From: an uncultured Rhodospirillales bacterium
GTDB lineage: Bacteria; Pseudomonadota; Alphaproteobacteria; Acetobacterales; Acetobacteraceae
Direction of reading: 5' to 3'
DNA: 41,190 nucleotides
Assembly: GCA_903823665.1 (NCBI GenBank)
Contig: CAIJTR010000197.1
Span: 1-41,190, forward strand
The stretch's first letter is position 1; every line of letters begins with the position of its first letter. A program made the position numbers and the translations under genes. Shown in pieces: positions 7,860 to 16,550 of this stretch. The notes below the pieces were generated by a model that worked only from the letters and a program-made list of their open reading frames with translations, did not search any database and had not been told where the DNA came from.

Positions 7860-9295
7860 CGCACCACCGCCTGCGGCACGTCATAAGCCTTCAGCGTCGC
7901 CCAATGCCGGTCCAAATCGGCTGTGAACAGCCCGCGCGTCAGCCCATGCACCAGCTTCGGCACGGCCGTCGTCATCGCGTTGATCGAGGAGCCCGAGGGG
8001 CCAAAACTCATCGTTGCCGCAATGTTGAAAAGATGGATGTCCGCCATCCACTCCGTCTCGCCCTCCACACGCGGCAACAGGCTGTAATCGGCGGCGAGAT
8101 ACGGGAAGCGCGCCAGCCGATCATCGCGCTCCTCCTCCGGCGGGGTGTAGCGATCCGACCAGCGCGCGATGTTGTGCGCCACCCGCGCAAGCTCCGGTCT
8201 GCGGGCGAAATCCATCTCCACGCCGGTGCCGCAAATCAGAAAATCCGCCACCGCCGGGCCACGCGGCGTCTCAATCTCCACCTGCCCAGCCTCCCCCACC
8301 CGCGCTGACAACCAAGGCGCGCCGGATTGCAGCGTGAAGCCCGCATGCGCCGCACACCGATCATAGGTCGGCTGCGGAAACCCTTCGCGCAGCCCCAGCA
8401 CATGGCTCATAAACCGCCAGCGCCACGCGTCATCCAGCTCCGACAGATGCCGCAAAAAACCGGCAAAGGTGAGCCACCGATAGGGCTGGATCACCTGCGG
8501 CTCCGCCCGCCTGCAATACAGCGTCACGGCAGCAGCCCCAGCCTCCAGCGCCATCGCCGCATTGTCGAATGCCGAGGCACCCGCCCCCAGCACCGCCACC
8601 CGCTTGCCGCGCAACGCCGCGAAATCAATCTCATCCGCCGCATGCGCCCGCAGATGCGTGGGCAGAGCGCGCACAAACTCCGGCATCCACCACTCGCCCG
8701 CTCCATCCTGCCCAGTGGCGAGCACAATCTTGCGGGCATAGCGAACACTCTCCCCACCGGCATCGCGCAAAATCGCCGCCAGCAGCCCGCCGGGGGCTGG
8801 CGCGATATCCACCACCACCGTCTCGTTCCGCACCGGCACGCCCACCGTGTCGCGCACCCAGCCGAGATACGCCGCCCAATCCTCCCGCAAAATCTGATCG
8901 AGCGACTGCCAATGCGCGGGGCCATAAACCGCCTCGTGCCACGCCTGATACCCCAGGCTCGGCAGGTCCAGATCCGGCCCGGTGTAGTCCTTCGGCGAAC
9001 GCAACGTGCGCATGCGGGCGAATGTCAGCCACGGCCCCTCCAGCCCGCGCGGCGCACGATCCACCACCAGAATATTCGTCACCTGCGCCCGCAAAAGCGC
9101 ACTCGCAATGCCAAGGCCCGATTGCCCGCCGCCCACCACCAGAACATCCAGCGCCGCCGCCCCATCCGGCCCAACCCGAGGCTCCAGCCACGGCATCCGT
9201 GGGTGCGAAATCCGCGCCAGATCGTCCCGCGCGCGGGCGGTCAGCGCCGTGAGTGCGTCGGGGATTATTCCGCTATCCGGCAAGCCAGCCTCCAT
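7856..9295 (-). CDS. FAD-dependent, flavin-monooxygenase-like NAD(P)-binding protein
   Basis: This two-dinucleotide-fold flavoprotein is related to flavin-containing or Baeyer-Villiger monooxygenases. The FAD motif is LVVGGGQSGLGIASALL (~52-68). The NADPH motif is VAVLGAGASAFDNAA (~232-246). Other features are RTLRSPKDYTGPDL and the C-terminal FNIAATMSFGPSGSSINAM, which probably closes the FAD site. It is a likely oxygenase or oxidoreductase for a small organic substrate. Length is 479 residues from the ATG at 9295, chosen because homology starts just after it. The upstream in-frame extension is Arg-rich and is antisense to the SDR gene's frame. It overlaps the SDR gene by 23 bp and is last in the operon. 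Its stop codon lies in a repeat arm. Confidence 0.82.
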   Translation of the reverse strand: MEAGLPDSGIIPDALTALTARARDDLARISHPRMPWLEPRVGPDGAAALDVLVVGGGQSGLGIASALLRAQVTNILVVDRAPRGLEGPWLTFARMRTLRSPKDYTGPDLDLPSLGYQAWHEAVYGPAHWQSLDQILREDWAAYLGWVRDTVGVPVRNETVVVDIAPAPGGLLAAILRDAGGESVRYARKIVLATGQDGAGEWWMPEFVRALPTHLRAHAADEIDFAALRGKRVAVLGAGASAFDNAAMALEAGAAAVTLYCRRAEPQVIQPYRWLTFAGFLRHLSELDDAWRWRFMSHVLGLREGFPQPTYDRCAAHAGFTLQSGAPWLSARVGEAGQVEIETPRGPAVADFLICGTGVEMDFARRPELARVAHNIARWSDRYTPPEEERDDRLARFPYLAADYSLLPRVEGETEWMADIHLFNIAATMSFGPSGSSINAMTTAVPKLVHGLTRGLFTADLDRHWATLKAYDVPQAVVR

Positions 9296-10040
9296 CCACC
9301 ACCAGTTCCGTGCCGGTTGTGAAGGTGGAAGCGTCAGACGCCAGGTAAAGTGCGGCCTGCGCCACCTCCTCATCCCGCCCGAACCGCCCCATCGGGTGAC
9401 GCAGGCGCGAGGCCTCCCGCGTCGCCTCGGGCGTGGCCGAGCGCGCAAAGCTACGCGCGAGCAACGGCGTGTCGATGGCACCGGGCAGAATGGCGTTCAC
9501 CCTGATGCCATCAGCCACATAATCAAGCGCCGTGGTTTTCGTCAGCCCTAAAATACCCGCTTTGGCCGCGATATACGCCACGTTGTTCCGCCCGCCCGCG
9601 CGCGCCAGCTGTGAGGCCACGGTGACGATGCTCCCGCCGCCCTGCCGCTGCATCACCGGCAGCACCGCCCGCATCCACAGCCACGTGCCGGTGAGATTGG
9701 CACCGATCACCGCGTCCCAATTCTCCGGGCTGATCGTCGTCGCAGTCCCCCCGCTGGAAAACCCAGCCGCCGTCATCAGCACATCAACCCGGCCATACCG
9801 CGCGAGACACGCCGCCACATCCGGCTCAGCCGCACCGGGCTCCCCAACATCACTCACCCGCATGATCGCCTCGCCACCGATGGCACGAACGGCGAACATC
9901 GCCGCCTCCACCGCCGCCGCGTCCCGATCCACTAGGCAAAGCTTCGCCCCCTCACGCGAGAACAGCAGCGCCGAAGCCCGCCCAATGCCGGAGCCCCCGC
10001 CGGTGATGATCGCCACACGCCCCGCCAATCGTCCGCTCAT
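9273..10040 (-). CDS. Short-chain dehydrogenase/reductase (SDR)
   Basis: This is a classical 255-residue SDR. The cofactor motif is TGGGSGIG (13-20). An Asp near residue 38 (LCLVDRD) favours NAD(H). NAAG is changed to TAAG (90-93). Asn114, Ser143, Tyr156 and Lys160 (YIAAK) form the catalytic tetrad, and PGAIDTPL follows. It should oxidise or reduce a hydroxy/keto group of an unknown substrate. The ATG at 10040 overlaps the upstream ATPase gene by 4 bp (ATGA), which decides the start over an upstream in-frame ATG at 10070. It belongs to the peptide-importer operon. Confidence 0.9.
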   Translation of the reverse strand: MSGRLAGRVAIITGGGSGIGRASALLFSREGAKLCLVDRDAAAVEAAMFAVRAIGGEAIMRVSDVGEPGAAEPDVAACLARYGRVDVLMTAAGFSSGGTATTISPENWDAVIGANLTGTWLWMRAVLPVMQRQGGGSIVTVASQLARAGGRNNVAYIAAKAGILGLTKTTALDYVADGIRVNAILPGAIDTPLLARSFARSATPEATREASRLRHPMGRFGRDEEVAQAALYLASDASTFTTGTELVVDGGWLAG

Positions 10041-11707
10041 AACGCAACACTCTCCCGCTCGGCATGGCACGCAGGCTCGAAATGCGGGATCGCATCCAGC
10101 AGCGCCCGCGTGTAATCGGCCTGCGGATTGGCGAACACCGCAGCACTCGCCCCAGCCTCCACAATCCGCCCCTGCTTCAGCACCACCAGATCATCGCACA
10201 ACATCCGCACCACATTCAGATCATGGCTGACAAACAACAGCCCAATGTCATCCTCGCGCCTGAGGCGGTCGAGCAGTTGCAAAATCACCGCCTGAACCTG
10301 CACATCGAGTGCCGCCGTCGGTTCATCCAAAACCAACAATTTCGGCCGAGGAGCAATCGCCCGCGCAATCCCAACCCGCGCCTTCTGCCCGCCGGACAAT
10401 TGATGCGGAAACCGCTCCAACAAACCCTCCGGCAACCCAGCCCGCCCCGCCGCCTCGCGCACCCGAGCCTCCAACGCCGCCCCGTCCCGCATCCCCTCCA
10501 ACCGCCGCAGCGGATGCGCGATGCAGTCAAAGGCCGAAAAGCGCGGGTTCAAACTGTCATGCGGGTCCTGAAACACAATCTGGATCAACTTCCGCTGCGG
10601 GGCCCGATGAAAATCCCGCGCCGGCATGTCGCTGATCGACTGGCCCTGAAAGATAATCTCGCCGCCATCCACATCCGCCAGCCGGCAGATCAGCCGGGAC
10701 AGCGTGGTCTTGCCCGACCCACTCTCCCCCACCAGCCCCAACGCGCCGCCCTGCGGCAACACGAACGACACATCATCCACCGCATGCACCGGCCCCGGAA
10801 AGCTCTTGCGCACATGCGTCAGTTCCAGAAGTGGCCCAGCGCCCGGCACCCTCACCCCGTCATTGCGAGCCCCCGCTTGGGGGCGCGGCAATCCAGGCGC
10901 CAAATCCGCCAACGTCGAATCCCGCCGAGGCGAGGCCGCCACCAGCATCCGCGTGTAATCATGCCGCGGCGACTGAAACAGCGCCGCCACCGGCCCACGC
11001 TCCACAATCTCACCGTTCTGCATCACCGCAATATCGGCGCAATACCGCGCCGCCAGACCCAGATCATGCGTGATCAAAATCATCGCCATGCCGCGCTCAG
11101 CCGTCAGCCCCGCGAGCAAATCCATCACCGCCTTCTGCGTCGTCACATCAAGCCCCGTCGTCGGCTCATCGGCGATCAGCAGCGCGGGCTTGCAGGCCAT
11201 CGCCATCGCAATCATCACCCGCTGACACATCCCGCCAGACAATTCCGCCGGATACGCCGCAAGCCTGCTTTCGGGATCATGGATCAGCACCGCGCGCAGC
11301 AAATCCAGCGCCTCCGCCCGCGCCTGCCGCACACTCATCGAGCGATGCGCCCGCAACACATCCACAATCTGCTGCTCCACCGTGCGAATAGGGTTCAGCG
11401 CCGCGCGAGGGTTTTGGAAAATCATCGACATCGCGGCACCCCGCAATTCGCGCAGATCAGACCGGCCCAGCCGCGTCACATCCTGCCCGCGAAACAACAC
11501 CCGCCCCTGCGTGATCCGCCCGGCCCGATCCAGCAGCCGCATCACCGCCAGCGAGGTCACGGATTTGCCAGACCCACTCTCCCCCACAATCCCCAGCGTC
11601 TGCCCAGCCCCGAGCGAGAAGCTGACCCCCCGCAACGCCTGCACCACGCCCTGCCGCGTGGAGAAACTGACATGCAAATCCTCCACCTGCAGCAAAGGTG
11701 CCGTCAC
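10037..11707 (-). CDS. Dipeptide/oligopeptide ABC transporter, fused double ATP-binding subunit
   Basis: DppD-like and DppF-like ATPases are fused in one 556-residue chain, as in GsiA/YejF. First domain: Walker A GESGSGKS (42-49), LSGGMCQ (156-162), Walker B LLIADE (176-181). Second domain: Walker A GESGSGKT (327-334), LSGGQKA (437-443), Walker B LLVLDE (457-462). The oligopeptide-transporter C-terminal tail follows each domain. All catalytic motifs are intact. Residues 271-284 of the linker are encoded by a palindromic element inserted in frame (10857-10897). It has 4-bp overlaps with the permease gene before it and the SDR gene after it. It powers import by the adjacent permeases at the inner membrane. 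Confidence 0.93.
   Translation of the reverse strand: MTAPLLQVEDLHVSFSTRQGVVQALRGVSFSLGAGQTLGIVGESGSGKSVTSLAVMRLLDRAGRITQGRVLFRGQDVTRLGRSDLRELRGAAMSMIFQNPRAALNPIRTVEQQIVDVLRAHRSMSVRQARAEALDLLRAVLIHDPESRLAAYPAELSGGMCQRVMIAMAMACKPALLIADEPTTGLDVTTQKAVMDLLAGLTAERGMAMILITHDLGLAARYCADIAVMQNGEIVERGPVAALFQSPRHDYTRMLVAASPRRDSTLADLAPGLPRPQAGARNDGVRVPGAGPLLELTHVRKSFPGPVHAVDDVSFVLPQGGALGLVGESGSGKTTLSRLICRLADVDGGEIIFQGQSISDMPARDFHRAPQRKLIQIVFQDPHDSLNPRFSAFDCIAHPLRRLEGMRDGAALEARVREAAGRAGLPEGLLERFPHQLSGGQKARVGIARAIAPRPKLLVLDEPTAALDVQVQAVILQLLDRLRREDDIGLLFVSHDLNVVRMLCDDLVVLKQGRIVEAGASAAVFANPQADYTRALLDAIPHFEPACHAERESVAL
10857..10897. repeat. Palindromic element in frame inside the ATPase linker (RPE-like)
   Basis: The plus strand reads CCGTCATTGCGAGC, then a perfect GCCCCC-GCTT-GGGGGC hairpin, then GCGGCAATCCAGG. 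The flanks CGTCATTGCGAG and GCAATCCAG are the hallmark ends of a palindromic repeat commonly found between proteobacterial genes. ATTGC (10862-10866) and GCAAT (10888-10892) form the outer stem. On the coding strand it is read as PGLPRPQAGARNDG, residues 271-284 of the fused ATPase, with no frameshift or stop. Confidence 0.75.
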
Positions 11708-12573
11708 GTCCGCATCCGTGGATCAAGAATGTCCCGCAGCCCGTCGCCCAGCAGGTTGAAGCACAGCACCGTCAGCATCAGCGCCAGCCCAGGGCACGCC
11801 ACCAACCACCACTTGCCGGTGGAGATGAACCGCGCCCCCTCCGCCACCATAATCCCCCATTCCGGCGTCGGTGCCGTCACACCAAGGCCAATGAACGACA
11901 GCCCCGCCGCGTTCAAAATCGCCCAGCCGAGGTTGAGCGAAATCTGCACCGCCATCGCCGGCAGCACGTTCGGCAGCAAAAACCGCAGCACCACCGAGAT
12001 CGGCCCATCGCCACATGCCCGCGCCGCCTCCACCCACCCAGCATTGCGCCGCACATTCACCTCCGCGCGCGCAAAGCGGATGTAGAACGGCAGATTGATC
12101 ACGGCCGTGGCAATAATGATGTTCTCAACCCGATTGCCCAACGCTGCCACCAGCGCCATCGCCAGCACGAACAGCGGAAACGCCATCAGCACATCCACAA
12201 TCCGCCCCACCCAGCGATCCAGCCGCCCGCCGCGATAGCCGCAGAACCCGCCGATCACCGCCCCCACCGCAAACGAAATCCCCACCGCCGAAACCGCAAT
12301 CGCCAGATCCAGCCTCGCTGCGAGCAAAATACGACTGAGAATGTCGCGCCCCAGCTGATCCGTCCCCGCCCAATGCGCCGCATTTGGCGGCTGCAGCGCG
12401 TGCGAAACATCCGACGCAATCGGATCATACGGTGCAATCCAAGCGGCCAGCAGCGCCACCGCCACCAGCAGCAACGTGCCGGCCGACGCCAGCGCCGTCA
12501 CCTTGTTCGACCGCAGCACATAGATCACGTGCCGCAGCAGGCTCGGCCGCGCCATCATCGCGGCGGCACTCAT
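11704..12573 (-). CDS. Dipeptide-type ABC transporter permease (DppC-like)
   Basis: This inner-membrane permease of the oligopeptide importer family has 289 residues. It has the DppC N-terminal segment (~29-47), the GTDQLGRDILSRIL signature (70-83), further membrane helices at about 90-112, 126-145, 150-167, 208-230 and 255-275, and an EAA loop EAARACGDGPISVVLRFLLP (182-201) that contacts the ATPase. The end ILDPRMRT is typical. It overlaps both neighbours by 4 bp. Alternative ATGs lie at 12558 and 12555. Confidence 0.93.
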   Translation of the reverse strand: MSAAAMMARPSLLRHVIYVLRSNKVTALASAGTLLLVAVALLAAWIAPYDPIASDVSHALQPPNAAHWAGTDQLGRDILSRILLAARLDLAIAVSAVGISFAVGAVIGGFCGYRGGRLDRWVGRIVDVLMAFPLFVLAMALVAALGNRVENIIIATAVINLPFYIRFARAEVNVRRNAGWVEAARACGDGPISVVLRFLLPNVLPAMAVQISLNLGWAILNAAGLSFIGLGVTAPTPEWGIMVAEGARFISTGKWWLVACPGLALMLTVLCFNLLGDGLRDILDPRMRT

Positions 12574-13595
12574 TCCACCGAAACCCGCGGGTCGATGATG
12601 CCGTACAACACGTCAATCGCCACGTTCACCACCACGAAGATGAACGCCATCAGCAGCACAAACGCCTGCACCGGCGCGTAATCCGAGGCCAGCAGCGCAT
12701 CGAGCGCATAGGACGCAACACCCGGCCAGGAGAACACTTTCTCCACCAGCACATTCGCCCCCAGCATCGTCGAAAACACGATGCCCGTGATCGTCAGCAC
12801 CGGCAGCAACGCGTTGCGCAGCGCGTAGGCCACCACGATCCGATACCCCGGCAACCCCAGCGACCGCGCCGCGCGAATAAAGTCGCTCCCCATCACCGCC
12901 AGCATGGAGGCCCGCGTCATCCGTGCCAGTGGCGCCAGCACGAACAACGCCATCGTAAACGCCGGCAACAACAACTGCCGCGCCGCCGCCGACCAGCCTT
13001 CCCAATCCCGGGCCAGCGCAAAATCCACCAGATAAAACCCGGTGATCTCCGGTGGCGTGGACGCAAAAATATCAATCCGCGCTGTTGGGTCCGGTGCCCA
13101 ACCCAGCAAATAGTAAAACGCATAGATCAGCAGCAGGCCCGACACGAAGGTCGGCACACACACACCCAACGTGCAGAGCATCCGCACCGCATGGTCCACC
13201 GGCGACCCCGGCCGCAACGCCGCCAGCACGCCCAGGGGCACCGACAAGCTCAACGCAATCGCCAGAGCGGTGAAGGTGAGTTCGAGCGACGCCGGAAGCT
13301 TCCGCCCAATATCCTGCGTCACCTTCTGCCCAGTCGTCAGCGACCGTCCTAGATCACCGGTGGCGATATCGCCGAGATAGTGCAGCAACTGCACCGGCAA
13401 CGGCTGATCGAGCCCCATCTTGTGCCGCAGAGCCTCAATCTCCGCCTGTCCCGCCGAGGGTCCAGAAGCGAAGAACACCGCCGGATCCCCCGGCAGCACC
13501 CGCATCAGCACGAACGTGATCACCACCACGCCAAACAATGCGGGCACCGACGACACCAGCCTGCGCCCCACCCGTCGCGCGATGGCGGCGAGCAC
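12570..13595 (-). CDS. Dipeptide-type ABC transporter permease (DppB-like)
   Basis: This inner-membrane partner permease has 341 residues. It has the DppB N-terminal helix (~13-31) followed by RVLPGDPA, the periplasmic LGLDQPLPVQLLHYLGDIATGDLG-like segment (61-83, in parts), helices near 105-126, 139-163, 208-228, 260-283 and 310-332, and EAA loop RAARSLGLPGYRIVVAYALR (241-260). The GRSL motif after GDLG and the IDPRVSVE end are standard. It starts 5 bp after the binding-protein stop and overlaps the next gene by 4 bp. Confidence 0.93.
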   Translation of the reverse strand: MLAAIARRVGRRLVSSVPALFGVVVITFVLMRVLPGDPAVFFASGPSAGQAEIEALRHKMGLDQPLPVQLLHYLGDIATGDLGRSLTTGQKVTQDIGRKLPASLELTFTALAIALSLSVPLGVLAALRPGSPVDHAVRMLCTLGVCVPTFVSGLLLIYAFYYLLGWAPDPTARIDIFASTPPEITGFYLVDFALARDWEGWSAAARQLLLPAFTMALFVLAPLARMTRASMLAVMGSDFIRAARSLGLPGYRIVVAYALRNALLPVLTITGIVFSTMLGANVLVEKVFSWPGVASYALDALLASDYAPVQAFVLLMAFIFVVVNVAIDVLYGIIDPRVSVE

Positions 13596-13600
13596 TTGGG

Positions 13601-15214
13601 CTAAACCCGCTTGAGGTCGCGGAAATCAGCCTGCCGGTAGAACTGATAGGTGTAGCCATCAATGTTGCCCGCCATCACCGCATCATGGTTCGGCTGCCAC
13701 AGCATCACCAGCGGCACCTGATCGGCAAACACCTCGATCATCTTCTTGCACTCCGCCTCATACTTCGCAGCATCCGTCTCGAAGCGGGCGGCGGCGGAGA
13801 TCGTCTCGATGTCCGTGTTCTTCCAGTTGGCAAAGTTCCAGCGCTGGTCGCGGGTGAAGTAGAGCCGGAAATAATAGTCAGTGGCGGGCAGCCATGCCGT
13901 CGCACCATCGATATAGAACGGCAGCTTCTTCTCCGCCTCCATCGTGTTAAACTCGGCATCCGGCTTCTTCTGGATTTCCACCTGAATGCCGATTTTGCCG
14001 AGCGCTTCCTTCAGCAGCGCCGCAACCGGCTCAGCCGTCGCCGACTGCCCGGCACTGAACGCGAACGTGGTGCTGAAACCACTGGCCATCCCGGCCTCCG
14101 CCATCAACGCCTTCGCGCGGTCGAGATTGGTCTTAATCGGAATGGGCTGCGGGAAATTGCTGTCCGGCGGGGTGCTGCTCCATTCCGCGCCATAAAGCCG
14201 GAAACCACGGCCAAACAGCGCCGCCTTGAACATATCCTCATACGGCAGCGCCGCCGCAATCGCCTGACGCACCTTCGGATTGTTGAACGGGGCCAGCTGC
14301 GTGTTCACCGTGATATGCGTGAACCCGTTGGTCTGCGGCACAGACACAACCTTCACCTTCGCCGCCTTCTCCATCGTCGGCAGATCAGAGGCGGCAAGGT
14401 CAATCGACAGATCAGCATCGCCCTTCTCGATCAGATTGGCGCGGGTCGCCGCTTCCGGCACGGTCTGGATGATGATGCGGCGGAAATCCGGCAGCTTGCC
14501 GTCCACGCCCGCTTTCCACGCCTCGTTCCGGCGCAGAATGAGGCTCTCACCGGCGCGGTAGCTCTCGACCATATAGGCCCCGCTGGCCGCCGTGTTGGTC
14601 TTCATCCATTCCTGCGCCCAAGGGTCAGCCGCCGTGGCGTGGGACTTCGCCAGCTTGCTGTTGATCATAATGGCGTAAGGCACGCAGAGATTGGACAGCG
14701 CAAGGCGGTCCGGCTGCGGCAGCGTGATCTCAATGGTGTGCGCATCGATGATCTTGAACTGATCAGCACTGGTCAGCGAGCCCGTTGAAAGCTGCGGCGG
14801 GGCCAGCGAGTTGGCGGTAACAGCGCGATCAAGCGACCATTTGATATCCTCAGCGGTCACCGGTGAGCCATCATGCCACACCGCATCAGGGCGCAGATGA
14901 ACACTGATCTTCAGGCCGTCGGCACTGGTCGTATACCCAGAAGCCAACTCGCCGCGAATGACCTTGTGGTCAAACACCCAGTTATTGCCGAGCTTCTTGC
15001 GGCCGAAGCTGAACAGACGGTCATAGACGTTCATGCTCAACCCGAAGGATTCACGGGTGGCACCGGGCGTGGTGGTATCGAGCGAGTTGATGGTATTGCC
15101 GGTCACATAACGCAGCGTCTCAGCGCGCGTCTGTGCGTCGGCAGAACCTGCATGGCCCACCAGAAACGCTGATCCGGCCGTTCCCATCAGAACGGTTCTG
15201 CGAGAAATATTCAT
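13601..15214 (-). CDS. ABC transporter substrate-binding protein, family 5 (peptide/nickel type)
   Basis: This is a periplasmic solute-binding protein of the oligopeptide class, 537 residues. The N-terminus ISRRTVLMGTAGSAF is a twin-arginine signal (S-R-R-T-V-L), with likely cleavage after SADA near residue 27, so it is probably exported folded by Tat. Family features are DAVWHDGSPVTAEDIKWSLD (~110-130), the IEITLPQPDRLALSNL strand and the NNPKVRQAIAAALPYE block (~270). It would deliver a short peptide or similar amphipathic ligand to the two permeases. It lies 106 bp after the amidohydrolase gene, in the same direction. Confidence 0.92.
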   Translation of the reverse strand: MNISRRTVLMGTAGSAFLVGHAGSADAQTRAETLRYVTGNTINSLDTTTPGATRESFGLSMNVYDRLFSFGRKKLGNNWVFDHKVIRGELASGYTTSADGLKISVHLRPDAVWHDGSPVTAEDIKWSLDRAVTANSLAPPQLSTGSLTSADQFKIIDAHTIEITLPQPDRLALSNLCVPYAIMINSKLAKSHATAADPWAQEWMKTNTAASGAYMVESYRAGESLILRRNEAWKAGVDGKLPDFRRIIIQTVPEAATRANLIEKGDADLSIDLAASDLPTMEKAAKVKVVSVPQTNGFTHITVNTQLAPFNNPKVRQAIAAALPYEDMFKAALFGRGFRLYGAEWSSTPPDSNFPQPIPIKTNLDRAKALMAEAGMASGFSTTFAFSAGQSATAEPVAALLKEALGKIGIQVEIQKKPDAEFNTMEAEKKLPFYIDGATAWLPATDYYFRLYFTRDQRWNFANWKNTDIETISAAARFETDAAKYEAECKKMIEVFADQVPLVMLWQPNHDAVMAGNIDGYTYQFYRQADFRDLKRV

Positions 15215-15266
15215 TGTTCACCACCCAAGTTGTTGAAGAGGGCGGCGCTTCGTCCCGAGGCTTTAT

Positions 15267-15286
15267 TGCCGACGAGAGTATCGGCA
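15267..15286 (-). other. Intercistronic hairpin between amidohydrolase and binding-protein genes
   Basis: TGCCGA-TACTCTCG-TCGGCA is a perfect 6-bp stem in the 106-nt gap, followed on the minus strand by ATAAA rather than a T-tract. Hairpins before a binding-protein gene often protect its mRNA or set expression ratios. That role is inferred only. Confidence 0.35.
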
Positions 15287-15320
15287 CCCCAGAGCCTGCG
15301 CAAGCGCCGGAACCGAGCCA

Positions 15321-16550
15321 TTACAAACGGCAAGTGTGAAACGCGCCACCCTTCATAATCGCGGCGATATGCGCACCTTGGCCCTGGAACACCGCAAGAT
15401 CAGCCAGCGGATCACTGTCCAGCACCAGCAAATCAGCGAAAGCACCAGGCTTCAACGTGCCGATCTTCCCCTCCATCCGCGTGATCTGCGCACCGGTCGT
15501 GGTCGCGGAACGGATGATGTCGAGGTTGGACAACACCTCGCGCCGCAGCAGAAACTCCCGGCTCTGATCCACCTGCAACTGCCCCAGCAAATCGCTGCCA
15601 TAGGCCACCGGAACGCCCGCCTGCTTGCAGATTTCGAGCGAGCGCAGGCCGCCATCAATCACCAGATCGTTCTTCGCCAGCATATCAGCCGACATGCCAA
15701 ACTCTGACGCCCGCTCCTTCATCGCGTAATACGCAACCAGATTGGCGATCAGGAACATGCCTTTCTCGGCCATCAGCTTTGCCGAAGCCGCGTCGATCAG
15801 ATTGCCATGCTCAATCGTGCGCACACCTGCCTTCGCCGCGCGCGTGATAGCCTCCGGCGTATAGGCATGCGCACACACATACCGCCCAAACGCATGTGCC
15901 TCCTCAACGGCGGCTGCGATCTCCCCATCGGAAAACTGGAGCGAATCCAGCGGATCGTAAGGCGAGGCCACACCGCCGGACATCATGATCTTCACCTGAT
16001 CCGCACCCTGCCGCATCTGCTCCCGCACGGCCTTGCGCGTCTCGCTCACCCCGTCCGAAATGCACATCGAGAACGCCATGGCATTGCAGCAATGGCAGCG
16101 CGCGCCGAATACGTCGGTGCGCCTGCGTGGATCGGAATGCCCACCCGTCGGCCCGATCGCCTGCCCTGCAATGAACAGCCGCGGGCCGGGAATAGAGCCC
16201 TCCTCCACCGCCTTCTTGATCCCCCAATCCGCGCCGCCGGTGTCGCGCACCGTGGTAAAGCCCCGCCCCAGCATCGCCTTCATGCTCGCCGCCGCCCGCC
16301 CGGTTGCAAGCGTCAGCGGCACCGCTTCCAAATTGCGCGTGTTCACCTCGCTCAGCATCACATGCACGTGGCTGTCGATCAGCCCGGGCATCACCACCCG
16401 GCCGCCGCAATCCACCACCACCGCACTGCCAGGGGCGAGCGCTTCGCCAACCTCCACCACGTGCTCCCCGTCCACACGGATTTCCACGCCGTGCTGCAAC
16501 GCGCCGAATTCGGGCTCAAGAAGGGACAGATTGCGGAACAGATAACCCAT
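15321..16550 (-). CDS. Metal-dependent amidohydrolase, Xaa-Pro dipeptidase-like (imidazolonepropionase-like subgroup)
   Basis: This TIM-barrel amidohydrolase of 409 residues has a binuclear metal site: His61 and His63 (DSHVHVM), the carboxylated Lys187 (QVKIMMSGGVASPYDPL), His228 (CAHAYTPEA), His248 (EHGN) and Asp320 (YGSDLLG). The MSGGVASPxDPL stretch is characteristic of the amidohydrolase-superfamily prolidases (Sgx9260-type Xaa-Pro dipeptidases). Hydrolysis of imported dipeptides fits the adjacent importer. A Cys-rich RCHCC (151-155) is unusual. The ATG at 16550 was chosen for AGGAG 9 nt upstream and because homology starts there. It is the first gene of the operon and is divergent from the CHR-cupin-eutA cluster. 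Confidence 0.88.
   Translation of the reverse strand: MGYLFRNLSLLEPEFGALQHGVEIRVDGEHVVEVGEALAPGSAVVVDCGGRVVMPGLIDSHVHVMLSEVNTRNLEAVPLTLATGRAAASMKAMLGRGFTTVRDTGGADWGIKKAVEEGSIPGPRLFIAGQAIGPTGGHSDPRRRTDVFGARCHCCNAMAFSMCISDGVSETRKAVREQMRQGADQVKIMMSGGVASPYDPLDSLQFSDGEIAAAVEEAHAFGRYVCAHAYTPEAITRAAKAGVRTIEHGNLIDAASAKLMAEKGMFLIANLVAYYAMKERASEFGMSADMLAKNDLVIDGGLRSLEICKQAGVPVAYGSDLLGQLQVDQSREFLLRREVLSNLDIIRSATTTGAQITRMEGKIGTLKPGAFADLLVLDSDPLADLAVFQGQGAHIAAIMKGGAFHTCRL

Noticed and set aside
7335-7886. A 183-codon plus-strand frame opposite the 160-residue hypothetical gene.
   Set aside because: It is His/Arg/Pro-rich without hydrophobic core pattern and runs through the inverted repeat at 7783-7859, so it is unlikely to be a protein.
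10064-12085. A 673-codon open frame on the plus strand opposite the ABC ATPase and permease, rich in Arg/His/Pro/Gln.
   Set aside because: It is antisense to intact transporter genes; the composition is typical of a shadow frame.
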